From: Candidatus Zixiibacteriota bacterium
GTDB lineage: Bacteria; Zixibacteria; MSB-5A5; UBA10806
Assembly: GCA_024641335.1 (NCBI GenBank)
Contig: JAHEDG010000009.1
Coordinates: forward strand, 19,078-83,077
DNA: 64,000 nucleotides
Direction: 5' to 3'
Numbering within the stretch: the first letter of the stretch is position 1; every line of letters begins with the position of its first letter. Positions 26,141 to 35,627 of this stretch are shown in pieces. The position numbers and the translations under genes were made by a program. Below the pieces are notes generated by a model. The model was not told where the DNA came from. It was given only the letters and a program-made list of their open reading frames with translations, and did no database searches.

Positions 26141-27597
26141 TTAATTTTCCCCTCATTTCCCAGATAGTTAAGGCACCGGAATATATGAAAATCGGTGACC
26201 TTTTTTCCACCTTTTTTTATAGATAATATTTCCTCCGGCATAACCGTCTCGAAATATAGGTTTAACCTGTCGGCTTCAGAGAATTTAATCCGATCATCAT
26301 AGATAAAAATAGCGTTGTACCCGATCAACGTATCGGGATCGCTCCAGTAATCGTATTGCAAACCCGGTCGTCCGACAATATTATTGCTGACCGTTTCCGG
26401 ATGATCGTCGAGATGAAAGGCGAGCTCCGAGGCGATCTTATATTCGTATCCGCAGATGAAATAAGGCTCCGGAGTCGTATCGCGGATCGACTGAACCTTA
26501 TCGGCCAGTTGATCCCAGCCGGAGTAATAATCCCCGCGGCCGTAATGGAACCCCGGCAGGAGTATCAGGATATGAACGGCCAGGAAAGTGATTGTCAAAA
26601 AGACCAGGCTCGATTTGCCCCAGAAACGAACCAGACGGCTGGAACCGCATTTGAGATGGTAGAAAGCGACTCCGGCCATGAACCAGCCGATGAAGGCCGG
26701 AACCGTCCAGTTCATCTTGACCCATGATTTCAACGATATCGGAAACAGGAATATAATAAGAGGTACCGAAAACCATATCAGCAGTGAGTGATTCGCCGAT
26801 TTTTCCCGGACCATGCCCTTGAGCGAATTCCAAATACCTACCAGAAGAAGCGGTATCGGGAAAATCCCGTAATTACCTATGACAGTTCCGATAAACCCGA
26901 AAAAGAAATCGGGCCTGAATCGGGACATCTCCCCCGCCCTTCTTTGAGTCTGAAACAGGAAACTGGCCCAGTCATGCTGGTAATTCCATATCAACACCGG
27001 CAGAATTACGATGATGAGGCTTAATAAGGATAAGTACGGCCAGATAGTAGCCAGCCAGTGCCTGCGCTGACGGGAAAACAGGAAAAACGAAAAGGCTCCA
27101 AGCCAGGCGAATACCATAGTATACTTGGAAGCGAATCCCGCGCCGAGAAAAACTCCCAACAATATCCACCATATTCTATCGGACCCGATGTCTATTTTAT
27201 AGCAGGCCAGCATGGCCAGCCCCCAGAACAATAGCATAGGGGTATCCGGCGTAATTATCATGCTCCCTAACGCATAGATAAAAGCAATGTTTACACTTAC
27301 AGCTGTCCAGAAAGCGGTTTTCTCGTCAAAAAGCAGAACGGTCAGCCGGAAAATAACTAATGTCATAATGGTGGAGAGCACGATGGCTGCCAGATGAATC
27401 GAAAATCCGCTTGTCCCCAAGATAGTAGTCAGCTTGATAAAATACGCGGCTATGGGCGGATGATCGAAATAGGACAAGGCCGGATGACGGCTGTAGTTCC
27501 AGTAATAAGCCTCCTGCGGAGCAACCGGCAGAAATAAGGCATAGATCAGCCGGAAAACGGTAATGCCAAATAGAAATATGTAAAATTTCCTAATCAT
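26137..27597 (-). CDS. Integral membrane glycosyltransferase, GT39/ArnT-like (PMT superfamily)
   Basis: A GT-C fold enzyme that would transfer a sugar from a polyprenyl-phosphate donor on the periplasmic side of the inner membrane. The 486-residue chain has about 10-12 hydrophobic segments. The first periplasmic loop carries the acidic pair typical of the family: E29 in PQEAYYW and D45 in FDHPP. The C-terminal ~110 residues are soluble. The acceptor (lipid A, protein or polysaccharide) cannot be told from sequence. It lies between a BamA-like barrel gene (8-base overlap) and purC (4-base overlap), an odd place for an envelope enzyme. Confidence 0.85.
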   Translation of the reverse strand: MIRKFYIFLFGITVFRLIYALFLPVAPQEAYYWNYSRHPALSYFDHPPIAAYFIKLTTILGTSGFSIHLAAIVLSTIMTLVIFRLTVLLFDEKTAFWTAVSVNIAFIYALGSMIITPDTPMLLFWGLAMLACYKIDIGSDRIWWILLGVFLGAGFASKYTMVFAWLGAFSFFLFSRQRRHWLATIWPYLSLLSLIIVILPVLIWNYQHDWASFLFQTQRRAGEMSRFRPDFFFGFIGTVIGNYGIFPIPLLLVGIWNSLKGMVREKSANHSLLIWFSVPLIIFLFPISLKSWVKMNWTVPAFIGWFMAGVAFYHLKCGSSRLVRFWGKSSLVFLTITFLAVHILILLPGFHYGRGDYYSGWDQLADKVQSIRDTTPEPYFICGYEYKIASELAFHLDDHPETVSNNIVGRPGLQYDYWSDPDTLIGYNAIFIYDDRIKFSEADRLNLYFETVMPEEILSIKKGGKKVTDFHIFRCLNYLGNEGKIK

Positions 27598-29212
27598 GGT
27601 TCATAATCGATCTTAAATTAAATACCATACCGGTCCCGAACGATATATAGATTTCGTTTCTAGACAGCGAGCGGGCCAGGTCGAGCCTGATGACACGCGA
27701 GGTAGATGAGCGGGTCAGGCCGAATCGGAGTCCCAGGCCGATATCTGATTTCAGGTCTCCTGTATCGATTGGCTCATTTTTCCCCCAGACATTGCCAATA
27801 TCGAAAAAAGCCGCTCCCCCGATTCTGATAGTCAGGATTTCCAGAGGCAGATAGAAACGGTATTCCAGATTCGCCAGCGCCGCTTTATCCCCGGAAAATT
27901 CGTAGGCCGAATACCCCCGCATTCCGTTTTGTCCTCCAAGAACCGTTTGAAAGGTAGATTTCTGACGCCAGGCGAAACTGGAGAGACCCCGGAGAGCCAA
28001 AACCTGTGAATCGAATGCCTTATAATAGAACATCAACTCGCTGATATGCGTGATCAATTCACTCTGTCCGTTATGATGCCACCAGTATACGTTATCTCTT
28101 CCGCCGATAAACAGATTATTCGCGGGCATTACAAGAAAATTCGCTTTTATTTCAGGTCTGGTTCCGATATAGTCGGCTCCGAACAGATCGTCCGACTTGC
28201 CTATCAGGAACTTAATCGATCCGCCCATTGTCAAATCTTCCGGCGTCCCGGCCTCGTCGAGGTAGCGGCGCATATCGTATCGAACCGAGGAAAATCCGAA
28301 ACCCAGGGATGGATAAGAGAATATCTCATCGCCAGGTATGATAGAATTATACGGAGACGTAATATCGTCCGGAGAGTTCTCCAGCGATTTGTAGGTAAAA
28401 TCGGCGTACAGATTAAGCCTGTCATTTCGACCGAAGGAATATACTGTGTTGAGCTCGAACATCCGGGAAATTTTTCTATATCGAAAAACCTCGATGCCTT
28501 CGTAATAGAACCGTGAAATACCGTCATTGTTCGCGTAACTGGACCTGAATCCGAACGGGATCGACAGGGAGTATTGCGGACGGCCCAGATACAGCAGATA
28601 ACTATCACCCAGATCGAAATTCGAATAATATAAAATTCCGGCGAATCTGGATCGTCCGATGCGGTCGTCCGAAAAATACAAAGAATAACCGTTGTCATCA
28701 TCGGTGGTCCGGCCGGTTATCTGGAAAGCCCGTCCATAACCGAGCAAATTAACATCTGACAGCGACGCCCCGATGTTGTACTTACCGCCCCCTCCCTCCA
28801 AAAACAGGGCCGCTTCCAGGGTCCAATAATCCATTGTGGTCACTACCAGATCAACCCCGTCATCGCCGTTGGCAGAACCGGTAATTTCGGCCTCTCCTAT
28901 AAACTGTCGCAGGCGGAGATTACGCTCGCTCTCTTCGATCTTCAAAAGATCCAGAGGTTGACCGATTTCAAAGAGCAGTTCTTCCCTGATCACATGTTCC
29001 CTGGTTATCACATGAAGACTGTTGGCCCAGCGGAAATAAAACGGTTGATTGGCGCCGGTATCGTCGAATACATTTTTCCTGACAATCTTTATGCTCCTTA
29101 TAATTCTCCCCTCGAATCCGGCCATTCCCTCCTCATGCGGCCCGCAGAACGAGATCCTGAATCCGAAAAGAATTATCGACGCGATAAGGATAATCGGGCT
29201 TTTATACTTCAT
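27590..29212 (-). CDS. BamA/TamA-like outer-membrane protein with POTRA-like N-terminus
   Basis: This 540-residue protein has a signal peptide (about 1-23). One or two POTRA-like periplasmic segments follow (about 34-130: IRSIKIVRKNVF, EELLFEIGQPLDLLKIEESERNLR). The remainder is a beta-barrel of the Omp85 (D15) kind. The tip motif LGGQNGMRGYSAYEFSGDKA corresponds to the VRGY/F lid loop of the superfamily. Barrel strands such as LANLEYRFYLPLEIL and AAFFDIGNVWG also match. It is shorter than BamA and TamA, so it is a related member whose client is unknown. It is coupled to purN (4-base overlap) upstream and the glycosyltransferase downstream. Confidence 0.82.
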   Translation of the reverse strand: MKYKSPIILIASIILFGFRISFCGPHEEGMAGFEGRIIRSIKIVRKNVFDDTGANQPFYFRWANSLHVITREHVIREELLFEIGQPLDLLKIEESERNLRLRQFIGEAEITGSANGDDGVDLVVTTMDYWTLEAALFLEGGGGKYNIGASLSDVNLLGYGRAFQITGRTTDDDNGYSLYFSDDRIGRSRFAGILYYSNFDLGDSYLLYLGRPQYSLSIPFGFRSSYANNDGISRFYYEGIEVFRYRKISRMFELNTVYSFGRNDRLNLYADFTYKSLENSPDDITSPYNSIIPGDEIFSYPSLGFGFSSVRYDMRRYLDEAGTPEDLTMGGSIKFLIGKSDDLFGADYIGTRPEIKANFLVMPANNLFIGGRDNVYWWHHNGQSELITHISELMFYYKAFDSQVLALRGLSSFAWRQKSTFQTVLGGQNGMRGYSAYEFSGDKAALANLEYRFYLPLEILTIRIGGAAFFDIGNVWGKNEPIDTGDLKSDIGLGLRFGLTRSSTSRVIRLDLARSLSRNEIYISFGTGMVFNLRSIMNHD

Positions 29213-29790
29213 AAAAACATTCTTACGGCCATCGGCAGGATTTTATGCTCGATTCGAAGCACCCTGGCGGATAATGATTCAGGGCTGTCATCGGATAATA
29301 CCGGGACCGTTCGCTGGATTAATATTGCCCCATGATCGAATATCTCGTCGACAAAATGCACCGAGGCTCCGGAAAGCATGTCGCCGGATCGGATAACCGC
29401 CCTGTGCACATTCAAGCCGTACATGCCTTCTCCACCGTATTTCGGGAGAAGGGCGGGATGGATATTTATTATTCGGCTTTTAAATTTCCTTATTATCTCG
29501 ATCGGCAGAAGCTTCATATAGCCTGCCAAAATGATCAGATTTATTGTATGCTTGTCGAGAGCTTCAAGGATGGCCGTCACAAAATCGGACCCGTCGGGGT
29601 AACGTTTACCACTTATATGATAACCGTTTATGCCGGCATTGGCGGCCCTTACCAGGGCATGGGATCCTGAGTTATTGGAAATAACGGCCGATATCCGCCC
29701 GTTAAGACGTCCTTCTCCGGCGGCGTCGATAAGCGCCTGAAGGTTGGTTCCACCGCCCGAGACGAAAACAGCTATTGAGAGTTCAGACAT
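29209..29790 (-). CDS. purN: Phosphoribosylglycinamide formyltransferase
   Basis: Transfers a formyl group from 10-formyl-tetrahydrofolate to GAR in purine synthesis. The 193-residue chain shows SGGGTNLQAL (11-20), the catalytic N109 and H111 in INIHPALLP, and D152 in the FDHGA segment. It is the first gene of the operon that continues through a barrel protein and a glycosyltransferase to purC and purH. An SD (AAAGGA) precedes the ATG. Confidence 0.96.
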   Translation of the reverse strand: MSELSIAVFVSGGGTNLQALIDAAGEGRLNGRISAVISNNSGSHALVRAANAGINGYHISGKRYPDGSDFVTAILEALDKHTINLIILAGYMKLLPIEIIRKFKSRIINIHPALLPKYGGEGMYGLNVHRAVIRSGDMLSGASVHFVDEIFDHGAILIQRTVPVLSDDSPESLSARVLRIEHKILPMAVRMFL

Positions 29791-30008
29791 TAATCTTTTC
29801 CTTTAACTTATCCGGTTTTTCCGACCCCCGGGGCTTCCAATATTAAGACTTTTCCAATCCAAATAAATCCATCCGATAATTTCCAGAAATAATTACTGTT
29901 CCGAGGAGATTTTATGGCGTCACCTCGAGTTGTTCAAGTTAAGCGGAGTTTGAGACTTAGTCAATACGAAACCACGCTTAATTTGGAAAACATCGATAGC
30001 CCTTTCTC

Positions 30009-30036
30009 TTGTTTTTTTAAAGATTTGCGATATATT
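30009..30036 (+). promoter_or_regulatory. Probable sigma-70 promoter of the M36 metalloprotease gene
   Basis: TTGTTT (30009-30014) and TATATT (30031-30036) are spaced by 16 bases. The predicted start near 30043 gives a leader of only about 20 bases that contains the SD GGAGG (30054-30058). The -35 element is imperfect. Confidence 0.6.
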
Positions 30037-30064
30037 GACCTAAATGGAAAAACGGAGGCAATCG

Positions 30065-33004
30065 ATGATTCAGCTCAGATTATTTTTCGCGACAGTAATA
30101 ATTGTATCGGTTACCGTTTCCGCGGTTTCAGCTAAGAAGGCGCCAGGAAGCGAGAGTATTGTAGAAAAACAATATGTCCCCCCCCTATCCGGAGCGCCGG
30201 CCGCTTTACTTAACGAAAATACACTGGAAGGCCTGGCCGCGCGAACATATTACCCGGATTTTATCTCCGATTTCACCCAGCCTGATAAAATCGCTGAAGA
30301 TTACTTGAAAAGAAACTACCTTGTACTGGGTATCGATCCCGACGGGCTTGATAGAGAGCTAATTATGGAGCAGCATTCTCCCGCGGGATATCATATCAGA
30401 TTTCAGCAGATCTACGATGGAATCCCTGTTTTTTCCAGACAGATTTTGGTCAATATCAATAAATCGGGAAGCATTTCCTCGGTCATTTCCGATTACGCCT
30501 CCGGAATTGACAATCTCTCCGTCGTTCCGACCGTGACCTCTCGATCGGCTGAAAATATCGCCTTGGCTCGGATCGGAGCCGGTACTTTACGGGGCGATAC
30601 TCAAACCGAACTCGTTGTTTATGTCGGAAATGAGGGACCGTCTTTGTGCTGGAAAGTCCTGGTGCTTGCTCTCGAGCCTCTGGGCGACTGGCAGGTTTTT
30701 GTCGACGCCGGCGACGGCAGGATAGCGGATGTTTCCAATATAATGCTGTTTATTGACGGTTCAGGCTTTACCTTCGAACCCAACCCCATCGTATCTGAAC
30801 GGAATATTGCCCTCAGAGATTCAACCGATAGAAATTACGAGGCTCTGACCAATGCCAGGTTCGATGTTACTCTTACGGATCTTAACCCTCCTCAAAACAA
30901 CCGGTATTATCTTTCCGGGTCGTGGGTAAATACATCGCCGACTAGTAACCGGGCCAATGAGGCCTCCCCCGACGATTTTCATTACAACCGTCAGGATGAT
31001 CGTTTCGAGGAGGTCGTGGTATACTATCAGCTCAGTTCATGCCACGCCTTTTATGAATCCCTCGGCTTCGATAATATAATGAACTTCTCTATTGGAGTGG
31101 CTGTTAACGGCACGACTCAGGATAACTCCTGGTACTCCCCCGGAAACCGTCAGCTGACCTTCGGATCGGGGGGAGTTGACGACGGCGAGGATGGCGACGT
31201 GATAATTCACGAATATGGTCATGCCACGCAGCATAACCAGGTTCCCGGATGGGGCCAGACACATGAAGGCGGTTCCATGGGGGAGGGCTTCGGAGATTAT
31301 CTTTCGGTAGCGTTCGCTCATCCGGTCTTCAATGATTGGGACGAAGCCCAGGTTTTCGATTGGGACGCTAATCCCAGGGATAATTTCTGGCCGGGCCGGA
31401 GAGTGGATAACAATAAGCACTACCCGGAAAATATGCAGGGTGAGGTCCACGCTGACGGGGAAATATGGAGCAGATGCCTTTGGGATTTGCAAAATTCCAT
31501 AGCCTGCGACACAGCCGCTCAGTTGGTTTTAGCCAGTCACTTTTATCTGACATCAAACGCCAATTTCATAGACGGCGCGAACGCTATTCTCGAGGCTGAT
31601 ATCAATATTTACGCTGGACGGCATTTATTGCAAATAGGCCAGGCTTTTGTGGATCGGGGGATTTTCGAGCAATTGCCCTTTGAGCTGGATATCCATCACC
31701 AGCCGCTTGGCGATACCGAGGATATCAACGGGCCATATGTGATAACCGCTCAAATAGCCCATACATTTCCGCTCGAAACTGTCAGCCTTTATTACAAATA
31801 CGATCAAAATTCCGACTTTATATTGGCTGAGATGAGACCTACCCAGAATCCTAACGAATACACTGAGGATATTCCCGGCCAAAGCCATGAATCAACGATA
31901 TTCTATTACATCAGGGTTGCCGACAGCCTCAATATGGAAAATACTCTGCCTGATGGAGCTCCGGCAAATTCGTTTGAGTTTATTGCCGGACCGGATATTA
32001 TCGATCCTGTAATAGTACATGAACCGCTTGGCAATATTCCTGATATCCAATGGCCATCGACTGTGACGGCAACGGTAACCGATAATATCGGTGTGGATTC
32101 CGTCATTGTCGAATATCGGATCAATGAAAGTCCGTTCTCGTCGTTGCCGCTGCAATATGTCGACAGCGCCGGTACCTGGGAGACTATCCTGCAGGGCGAG
32201 ATCGAATCAGGGGATATTATCAGCTACCGTCTGAAAGCGAAAGACTCATCCTCCAATGGAAATATCTCTTATTTTCCGGAGCAGGGATATATCTCCTTTG
32301 AAATTCTGCGGATGCATACCATTATTTATTCCTCCAGCGTAAATTCCGCCATTCCCGACAATAGCAGTCAGGGTATAGTGGATACTCTTGTTGTGCTCGA
32401 GGATCTGGAGATTTACGAAGTTGACGTTTATGTAGACATAACGCACCCGCGGGTAGGAGATCTGAGGGTCATAATTATGTCGCCATTCAACAGGTATGTA
32501 TTCCTGCATAACAGAACCGGCGGAGGCAACGATAATATTGTCGGCTGGTTTGACGATGAAATAGCGCCCGACGGCCCCGGAACCTTGAACGATTATCTTG
32601 GACGTTCCTCCGAGGGAAACTGGCGCCTTAATGTCTCCGATCTGGCCACCGGCGAAACCGGCCTTTTCAACAGCTGGCAGATAAGAATCAGGGGTACAGG
32701 AACGATGGTCGGCATTGAGGATCAAAACCCGGTTTTGCCCGAAAATCTGACATTGCGCCAGAATTACCCTAACCCGTTCAACCCGACTACGACCCTTGCT
32801 TTTACCCTTCCAGAGGCAGGATCGGTGAGGTTGGAAATTTTCGATCTTTTGGGTAGACGGGTCTCTTCGCTTATTGACGACGATCTTCCAGCGGGCGAGC
32901 ATTCGGTTTACTGGGACGCTTCCGGTCAGGCATCCGGTGTTTACTTTGCGAGATTGATTCATAGCGGGAATACGGACGTTATCAGAATGTCGTTGCTGAA
33001 ATAA
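30065..33004 (+). CDS. Secreted fungalysin-type metalloprotease (M36) with P domain and C-terminal sorting domain
   Basis: An exported zinc endopeptidase. The ATG at 30065 has GGAGG 6 bases upstream; an ATG at 30044 would precede the SD and is rejected. This gives 979 residues: a signal peptide (about 1-20) and an FTP/PepSY-like propeptide ([14 protein letters not shown]). The catalytic domain has HEYGH (H382, E383, H386) and third ligand E407 in GEGFGDYL. Two Ig-like repeats starting HxPLGxxxDI (about 550-745) and a proprotein-convertase P domain (about 750-878) follow. The sorting domain (about 894-979, [15 protein letters not shown]) closely matches that of the S8 protease. It is the only long gene on plus in the left half of the window and has its own promoter and terminator. 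Confidence 0.94.
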   Translation: MIQLRLFFATVIIVSVTVSAVSAKKAPGSESIVEKQYVPPLSGAPAALLNENTLEGLAARTYYPDFISDFTQPDKIAEDYLKRNYLVLGIDPDGLDRELIMEQHSPAGYHIRFQQIYDGIPVFSRQILVNINKSGSISSVISDYASGIDNLSVVPTVTSRSAENIALARIGAGTLRGDTQTELVVYVGNEGPSLCWKVLVLALEPLGDWQVFVDAGDGRIADVSNIMLFIDGSGFTFEPNPIVSERNIALRDSTDRNYEALTNARFDVTLTDLNPPQNNRYYLSGSWVNTSPTSNRANEASPDDFHYNRQDDRFEEVVVYYQLSSCHAFYESLGFDNIMNFSIGVAVNGTTQDNSWYSPGNRQLTFGSGGVDDGEDGDVIIHEYGHATQHNQVPGWGQTHEGGSMGEGFGDYLSVAFAHPVFNDWDEAQVFDWDANPRDNFWPGRRVDNNKHYPENMQGEVHADGEIWSRCLWDLQNSIACDTAAQLVLASHFYLTSNANFIDGANAILEADINIYAGRHLLQIGQAFVDRGIFEQLPFELDIHHQPLGDTEDINGPYVITAQIAHTFPLETVSLYYKYDQNSDFILAEMRPTQNPNEYTEDIPGQSHESTIFYYIRVADSLNMENTLPDGAPANSFEFIAGPDIIDPVIVHEPLGNIPDIQWPSTVTATVTDNIGVDSVIVEYRINESPFSSLPLQYVDSAGTWETILQGEIESGDIISYRLKAKDSSSNGNISYFPEQGYISFEILRMHTIIYSSSVNSAIPDNSSQGIVDTLVVLEDLEIYEVDVYVDITHPRVGDLRVIIMSPFNRYVFLHNRTGGGNDNIVGWFDDEIAPDGPGTLNDYLGRSSEGNWRLNVSDLATGETGLFNSWQIRIRGTGTMVGIEDQNPVLPENLTLRQNYPNPFNPTTTLAFTLPEAGSVRLEIFDLLGRRVSSLIDDDLPAGEHSVYWDASGQASGVYFARLIHSGNTDVIRMSLLK

Positions 33005-33023
33005 AAATCTGGATTTATCCTAA

Positions 33024-33055
33024 AATAAAAGGGCGGAGTTATATCCGCCCTTTGT
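33024..33055. terminator. Bidirectional terminator between the M36 gene and nfnB
   Basis: GGGCGGA (33031-33037) pairs with TCCGCCC (33044-33050), flanked by an A run before and a T run after. It lies about 26 bases past the M36 stop on plus and about 27 bases past the nfnB stop on minus, so it probably serves both converging genes. Confidence 0.82.
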
Positions 33056-33076
33056 TATTTATTCTAATCGCTATTA

Positions 33077-34519
33077 TCAATCGTCCGGGGCTATCGCTTC
33101 CTTTTTGGTCATAAGGAATTCGTGCATAGCCCTGGCCGCCACTTTCCCAGCTCCAGCCGCGAGGATAACGGTCGCTCCCCCGGTGACTATATCCCCTCCA
33201 GCGTAAACACCCTCGCGCGATGTTTTCATCGATTCTTCGTTAACTACAATATTCCCCCAACGATTAGTCTCCAGACCCGGTGTGGTCTGTGGTATCAAGG
33301 GGTTGGAGGAATTACCGATCGCCACGACGACTAAATCGACATCGAGAGTAAAATTAGAGCCCTCTATCGGTATAGGACGGCGTCTGCCGGAATCGTCAGG
33401 CTCTCCGAGCTTCATGGTGATGCATTCCATCGCCGTGACCTTGCCGCTGTCATCTCCGATAAACCGGACGGGATTGGTCAGCATGTGGAACTGCACTCCT
33501 TCCTGCTGCGCATGGTGAATCTCCTCTGCCCTGGCAGGCATTTCGGCCTCGGAACGTCGATATACGATATAGGCGTTTTCAGCTCCGAGCCTCAAAGCTG
33601 TCCTGACCGAATCCATTGCCGTATTCCCGCCGCCCAATACGGCGACATTCCGGCCTTTGATGATGGGAGTATCATATGTGGGAAAATCGAATGCTCTCAT
33701 CAGATTAGATCGGGTCAGATACTCGTTTGACGAATATATGCCGATCAGGTTCTCTCCTGGAATGCCCATGAAATTGGGTAGACCGGCGCCGGTTCCAATG
33801 AAGACAGCGTCGTAACCCATATCGAACAGTTCATCTATAGTATCGCTCTTGCCAATTACTGTCGAATTTTTGAAATCCACTCCCATTTCCGCCAGAAAAT
33901 CGCATTCGGACTGAACTATTTTCTTTGGCAGGCGGAATTCCGGGATTCCATAGACCAGTACCCCGCCCGGTTTATGAAGCGCCTCGAAAATAGTTACTTT
34001 GTGCCCGAGCTTGACCAGATCCCCGGCGACTGTCAGCCCGGCCGGACCTGATCCGACTACCGCGACTTTTAGTCCGGTTGAGGGGGCCATTTCGGGCAGA
34101 CGGGTCAGCTTGTTTTCCCGTTCGTAATCCGCCACAAACCTCTCGAGATATCCGATAGCCACTGGCGTGAATTTTTTGGATAGTATACAAACCGCCTCGC
34201 ATTGTTCTTCCTGAGGACAGACTCTCCCGCAGATAGCCGGCAGAGAGTTGGTTTCTTTAATCTTACGGGCCGCCCCGGCAAAATCGCCTTCCACCACAAG
34301 GGTCAGGAACCCGGGTATATCCACCTCGACCGGGCATCCGGCCACGCAGGGCGCTTTGGTGCATTCAAGACATCTGGACGCTTCCAAAACAGCTACTGCT
34401 TCAGCCAGGCCGAAAGGTACTTCATTGAAATTTCTTATCCGTTCAAGGGGTTCCTGCTCAGGCATTCCACAGCGAGGAATCTTCATCCGATCTTTTTTTT
34501 GAATTCTCTCAACAGCCAA
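33077..34519 (-). CDS. nfnB: NADP-dependent oxidoreductase large subunit NfnB (GltA/glutamate synthase small-subunit family)
   Basis: With NfnA this forms the electron-bifurcating NADH-dependent ferredoxin:NADP oxidoreductase. The 480-residue chain has an N-terminal cysteine-rich region for two [4Fe-4S] clusters (CLECTKAPCVAGCP, ICGRVCPQEEQCEAVC). FAD-binding (VVGSGPAGLTVAGDL) and NADPH-binding (VAVLGGGNTAMDSVRTA) folds follow. On its own it resembles the glutamate synthase small subunit, but the adjacent NfnA gene points to Nfn. A TTG at 34519 is accepted as start because AAGGAG (34528-34533) lies 8 bases before it; the first internal ATG (34486) has no SD. The pair lies on a short transcript of its own. 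Confidence 0.9.
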   Translation of the reverse strand: MAVERIQKKDRMKIPRCGMPEQEPLERIRNFNEVPFGLAEAVAVLEASRCLECTKAPCVAGCPVEVDIPGFLTLVVEGDFAGAARKIKETNSLPAICGRVCPQEEQCEAVCILSKKFTPVAIGYLERFVADYERENKLTRLPEMAPSTGLKVAVVGSGPAGLTVAGDLVKLGHKVTIFEALHKPGGVLVYGIPEFRLPKKIVQSECDFLAEMGVDFKNSTVIGKSDTIDELFDMGYDAVFIGTGAGLPNFMGIPGENLIGIYSSNEYLTRSNLMRAFDFPTYDTPIIKGRNVAVLGGGNTAMDSVRTALRLGAENAYIVYRRSEAEMPARAEEIHHAQQEGVQFHMLTNPVRFIGDDSGKVTAMECITMKLGEPDDSGRRRPIPIEGSNFTLDVDLVVVAIGNSSNPLIPQTTPGLETNRWGNIVVNEESMKTSREGVYAGGDIVTGGATVILAAGAGKVAARAMHEFLMTKKEAIAPDD

Positions 34520-34609
34520 TTTTATCTCTCCTTAAGCCCCGAGTCCGTTGTGAAATTATTCACCATAAAATTCATTTATCGCCGTCTTTTATTCCAGACA
34601 TATTTTTAT

Positions 34610-35473
34610 TTAGCCGGTATTTTTAACTGCTTCGGACAGCTTACAGGACGGCGACTCCAGAAATCTGTGAAAAGCGTCCTGTTCCTGTTCTTTATAGGCG
34701 TTAAGACGTTTGGTGAGAAGATCGAAATCTACCTGATGCCCATCGAAATCCGGGCCGTCAACACAAGCGAACTTGGTGGTATCTCCCACGGCTACGCGGC
34801 ATCCACCGCACATTCCGGTCCCATCGACCATAAGGGGATTCAACGACACCCAGGTTGGCACGTCGTATGGCCTGGTCAAGTTGGCCACAACCCTCATCAT
34901 CGGAACAGGACCAATCGCCATAATCATTCCTACTTTCTCATCGGAATCGAGGATCTTCTTCAGAACATCGGATACGAATCCATGATGGCCGTAGGAGCCA
35001 TCGTCTGTGCAGACATGAAGATCGTCAGCTGCCGCCTTATGCTCATCTTCATAGAACAGGATATTTTTCGAACGAGCGCCGATAATGGTGATAACCCTAT
35101 TGCCGGCTTCTTTCCAGGCCTGGGCGATGGGGTAGATCGGGGCGATCCCGATACCGCCCCCCACAAGTATGGCTGTTCCCCAGTTATCGACATGGGTAGC
35201 CAGACCGAGGGGACCGACACAATCCAGAATTTCACCATCAGCTTCAACAGTAGTCATCAACGCCGATGTTTTTCCGACGACCTGGTAGATAATGGTCAAT
35301 AAGCCGTTTTCCCTGTCGAGTCCGGCTATCGACATGGGGACTCTCTCCCCTTCTTCATTGACGCGAACAATAACGAACTGTCCCGGGCTGGCTTTGGCAA
35401 CCAGCTTGGGTACATAAACTCTCATTTTCCAGTTTTGGGGACCTATTTGGATATTATCAATCACTTTTGGCAT
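34610..35473 (-). CDS. nfnA: Ferredoxin-NADP oxidoreductase small subunit NfnA
   Basis: This FAD/NAD-binding subunit is related to PyrK and to subunit B of sulfide dehydrogenase. The 287-residue chain has an FAD domain (RVPMSIAG, about residue 46) and an NAD domain (ILVGGGIGIAPIYPIAQAW). The [2Fe-2S] site has the Nfn-type Asp plus three Cys pattern in VDGTGMCGGCRVAVGDTTKFACVDG. The second of two adjacent ATGs (35473) is best placed for the SD GGAGG (35480-35484), spacing 6. It precedes nfnB by 90 bases. In characterised Nfn, NADH and reduced ferredoxin jointly reduce two NADP; the direction here is inferred. Confidence 0.9.
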   Translation of the reverse strand: MPKVIDNIQIGPQNWKMRVYVPKLVAKASPGQFVIVRVNEEGERVPMSIAGLDRENGLLTIIYQVVGKTSALMTTVEADGEILDCVGPLGLATHVDNWGTAILVGGGIGIAPIYPIAQAWKEAGNRVITIIGARSKNILFYEDEHKAAADDLHVCTDDGSYGHHGFVSDVLKKILDSDEKVGMIMAIGPVPMMRVVANLTRPYDVPTWVSLNPLMVDGTGMCGGCRVAVGDTTKFACVDGPDFDGHQVDFDLLTKRLNAYKEQEQDAFHRFLESPSCKLSEAVKNTG

Positions 35474-35511
35474 CATTTTCCTCCAGCGCCATTATTAACA
35501 AATCACGCGAT

Positions 35512-35539
35512 AAGATAATATCGAGCGGGATAAAATCAA
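35512..35539 (-). promoter_or_regulatory. Candidate promoter of nfnA-nfnB
   Basis: TTGATT (35539-35534) and TATCTT (35517-35512) are 16 bases apart on the minus strand, placing the start about 30 bases before the ATG. Both boxes are imperfect, so this is tentative. Confidence 0.35.
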
Positions 35540-35573
35540 CCGATTTATTGATAATTCTATCTATAATAATAAA

Positions 35574-35603
35574 GAAAAAAGGCCCATCCGCCACGGGGCC
35601 TTT
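35574..35603 (-). terminator. Terminator after argF
   Basis: AAAGGCCC (35578-35585) pairs with GGGCCTTT (35596-35603), followed on the minus strand by a run of T (35580-35575). It lies 25 bases past the argF stop and likely ends the long yicC-argF run. Confidence 0.88.
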
Positions 35604-35627
35604 AATTTGGATCTATTAATTGATTAT

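Noticed and set aside
29914..30135. Plus-strand 73-codon ORF with a good SD (GAGGAG) before its ATG
   Set aside because: The likely -10 box of the M36 gene lies inside it, it runs out of frame into the M36 signal peptide, and its sequence resembles nothing known. A leader peptide is possible but unsupported.
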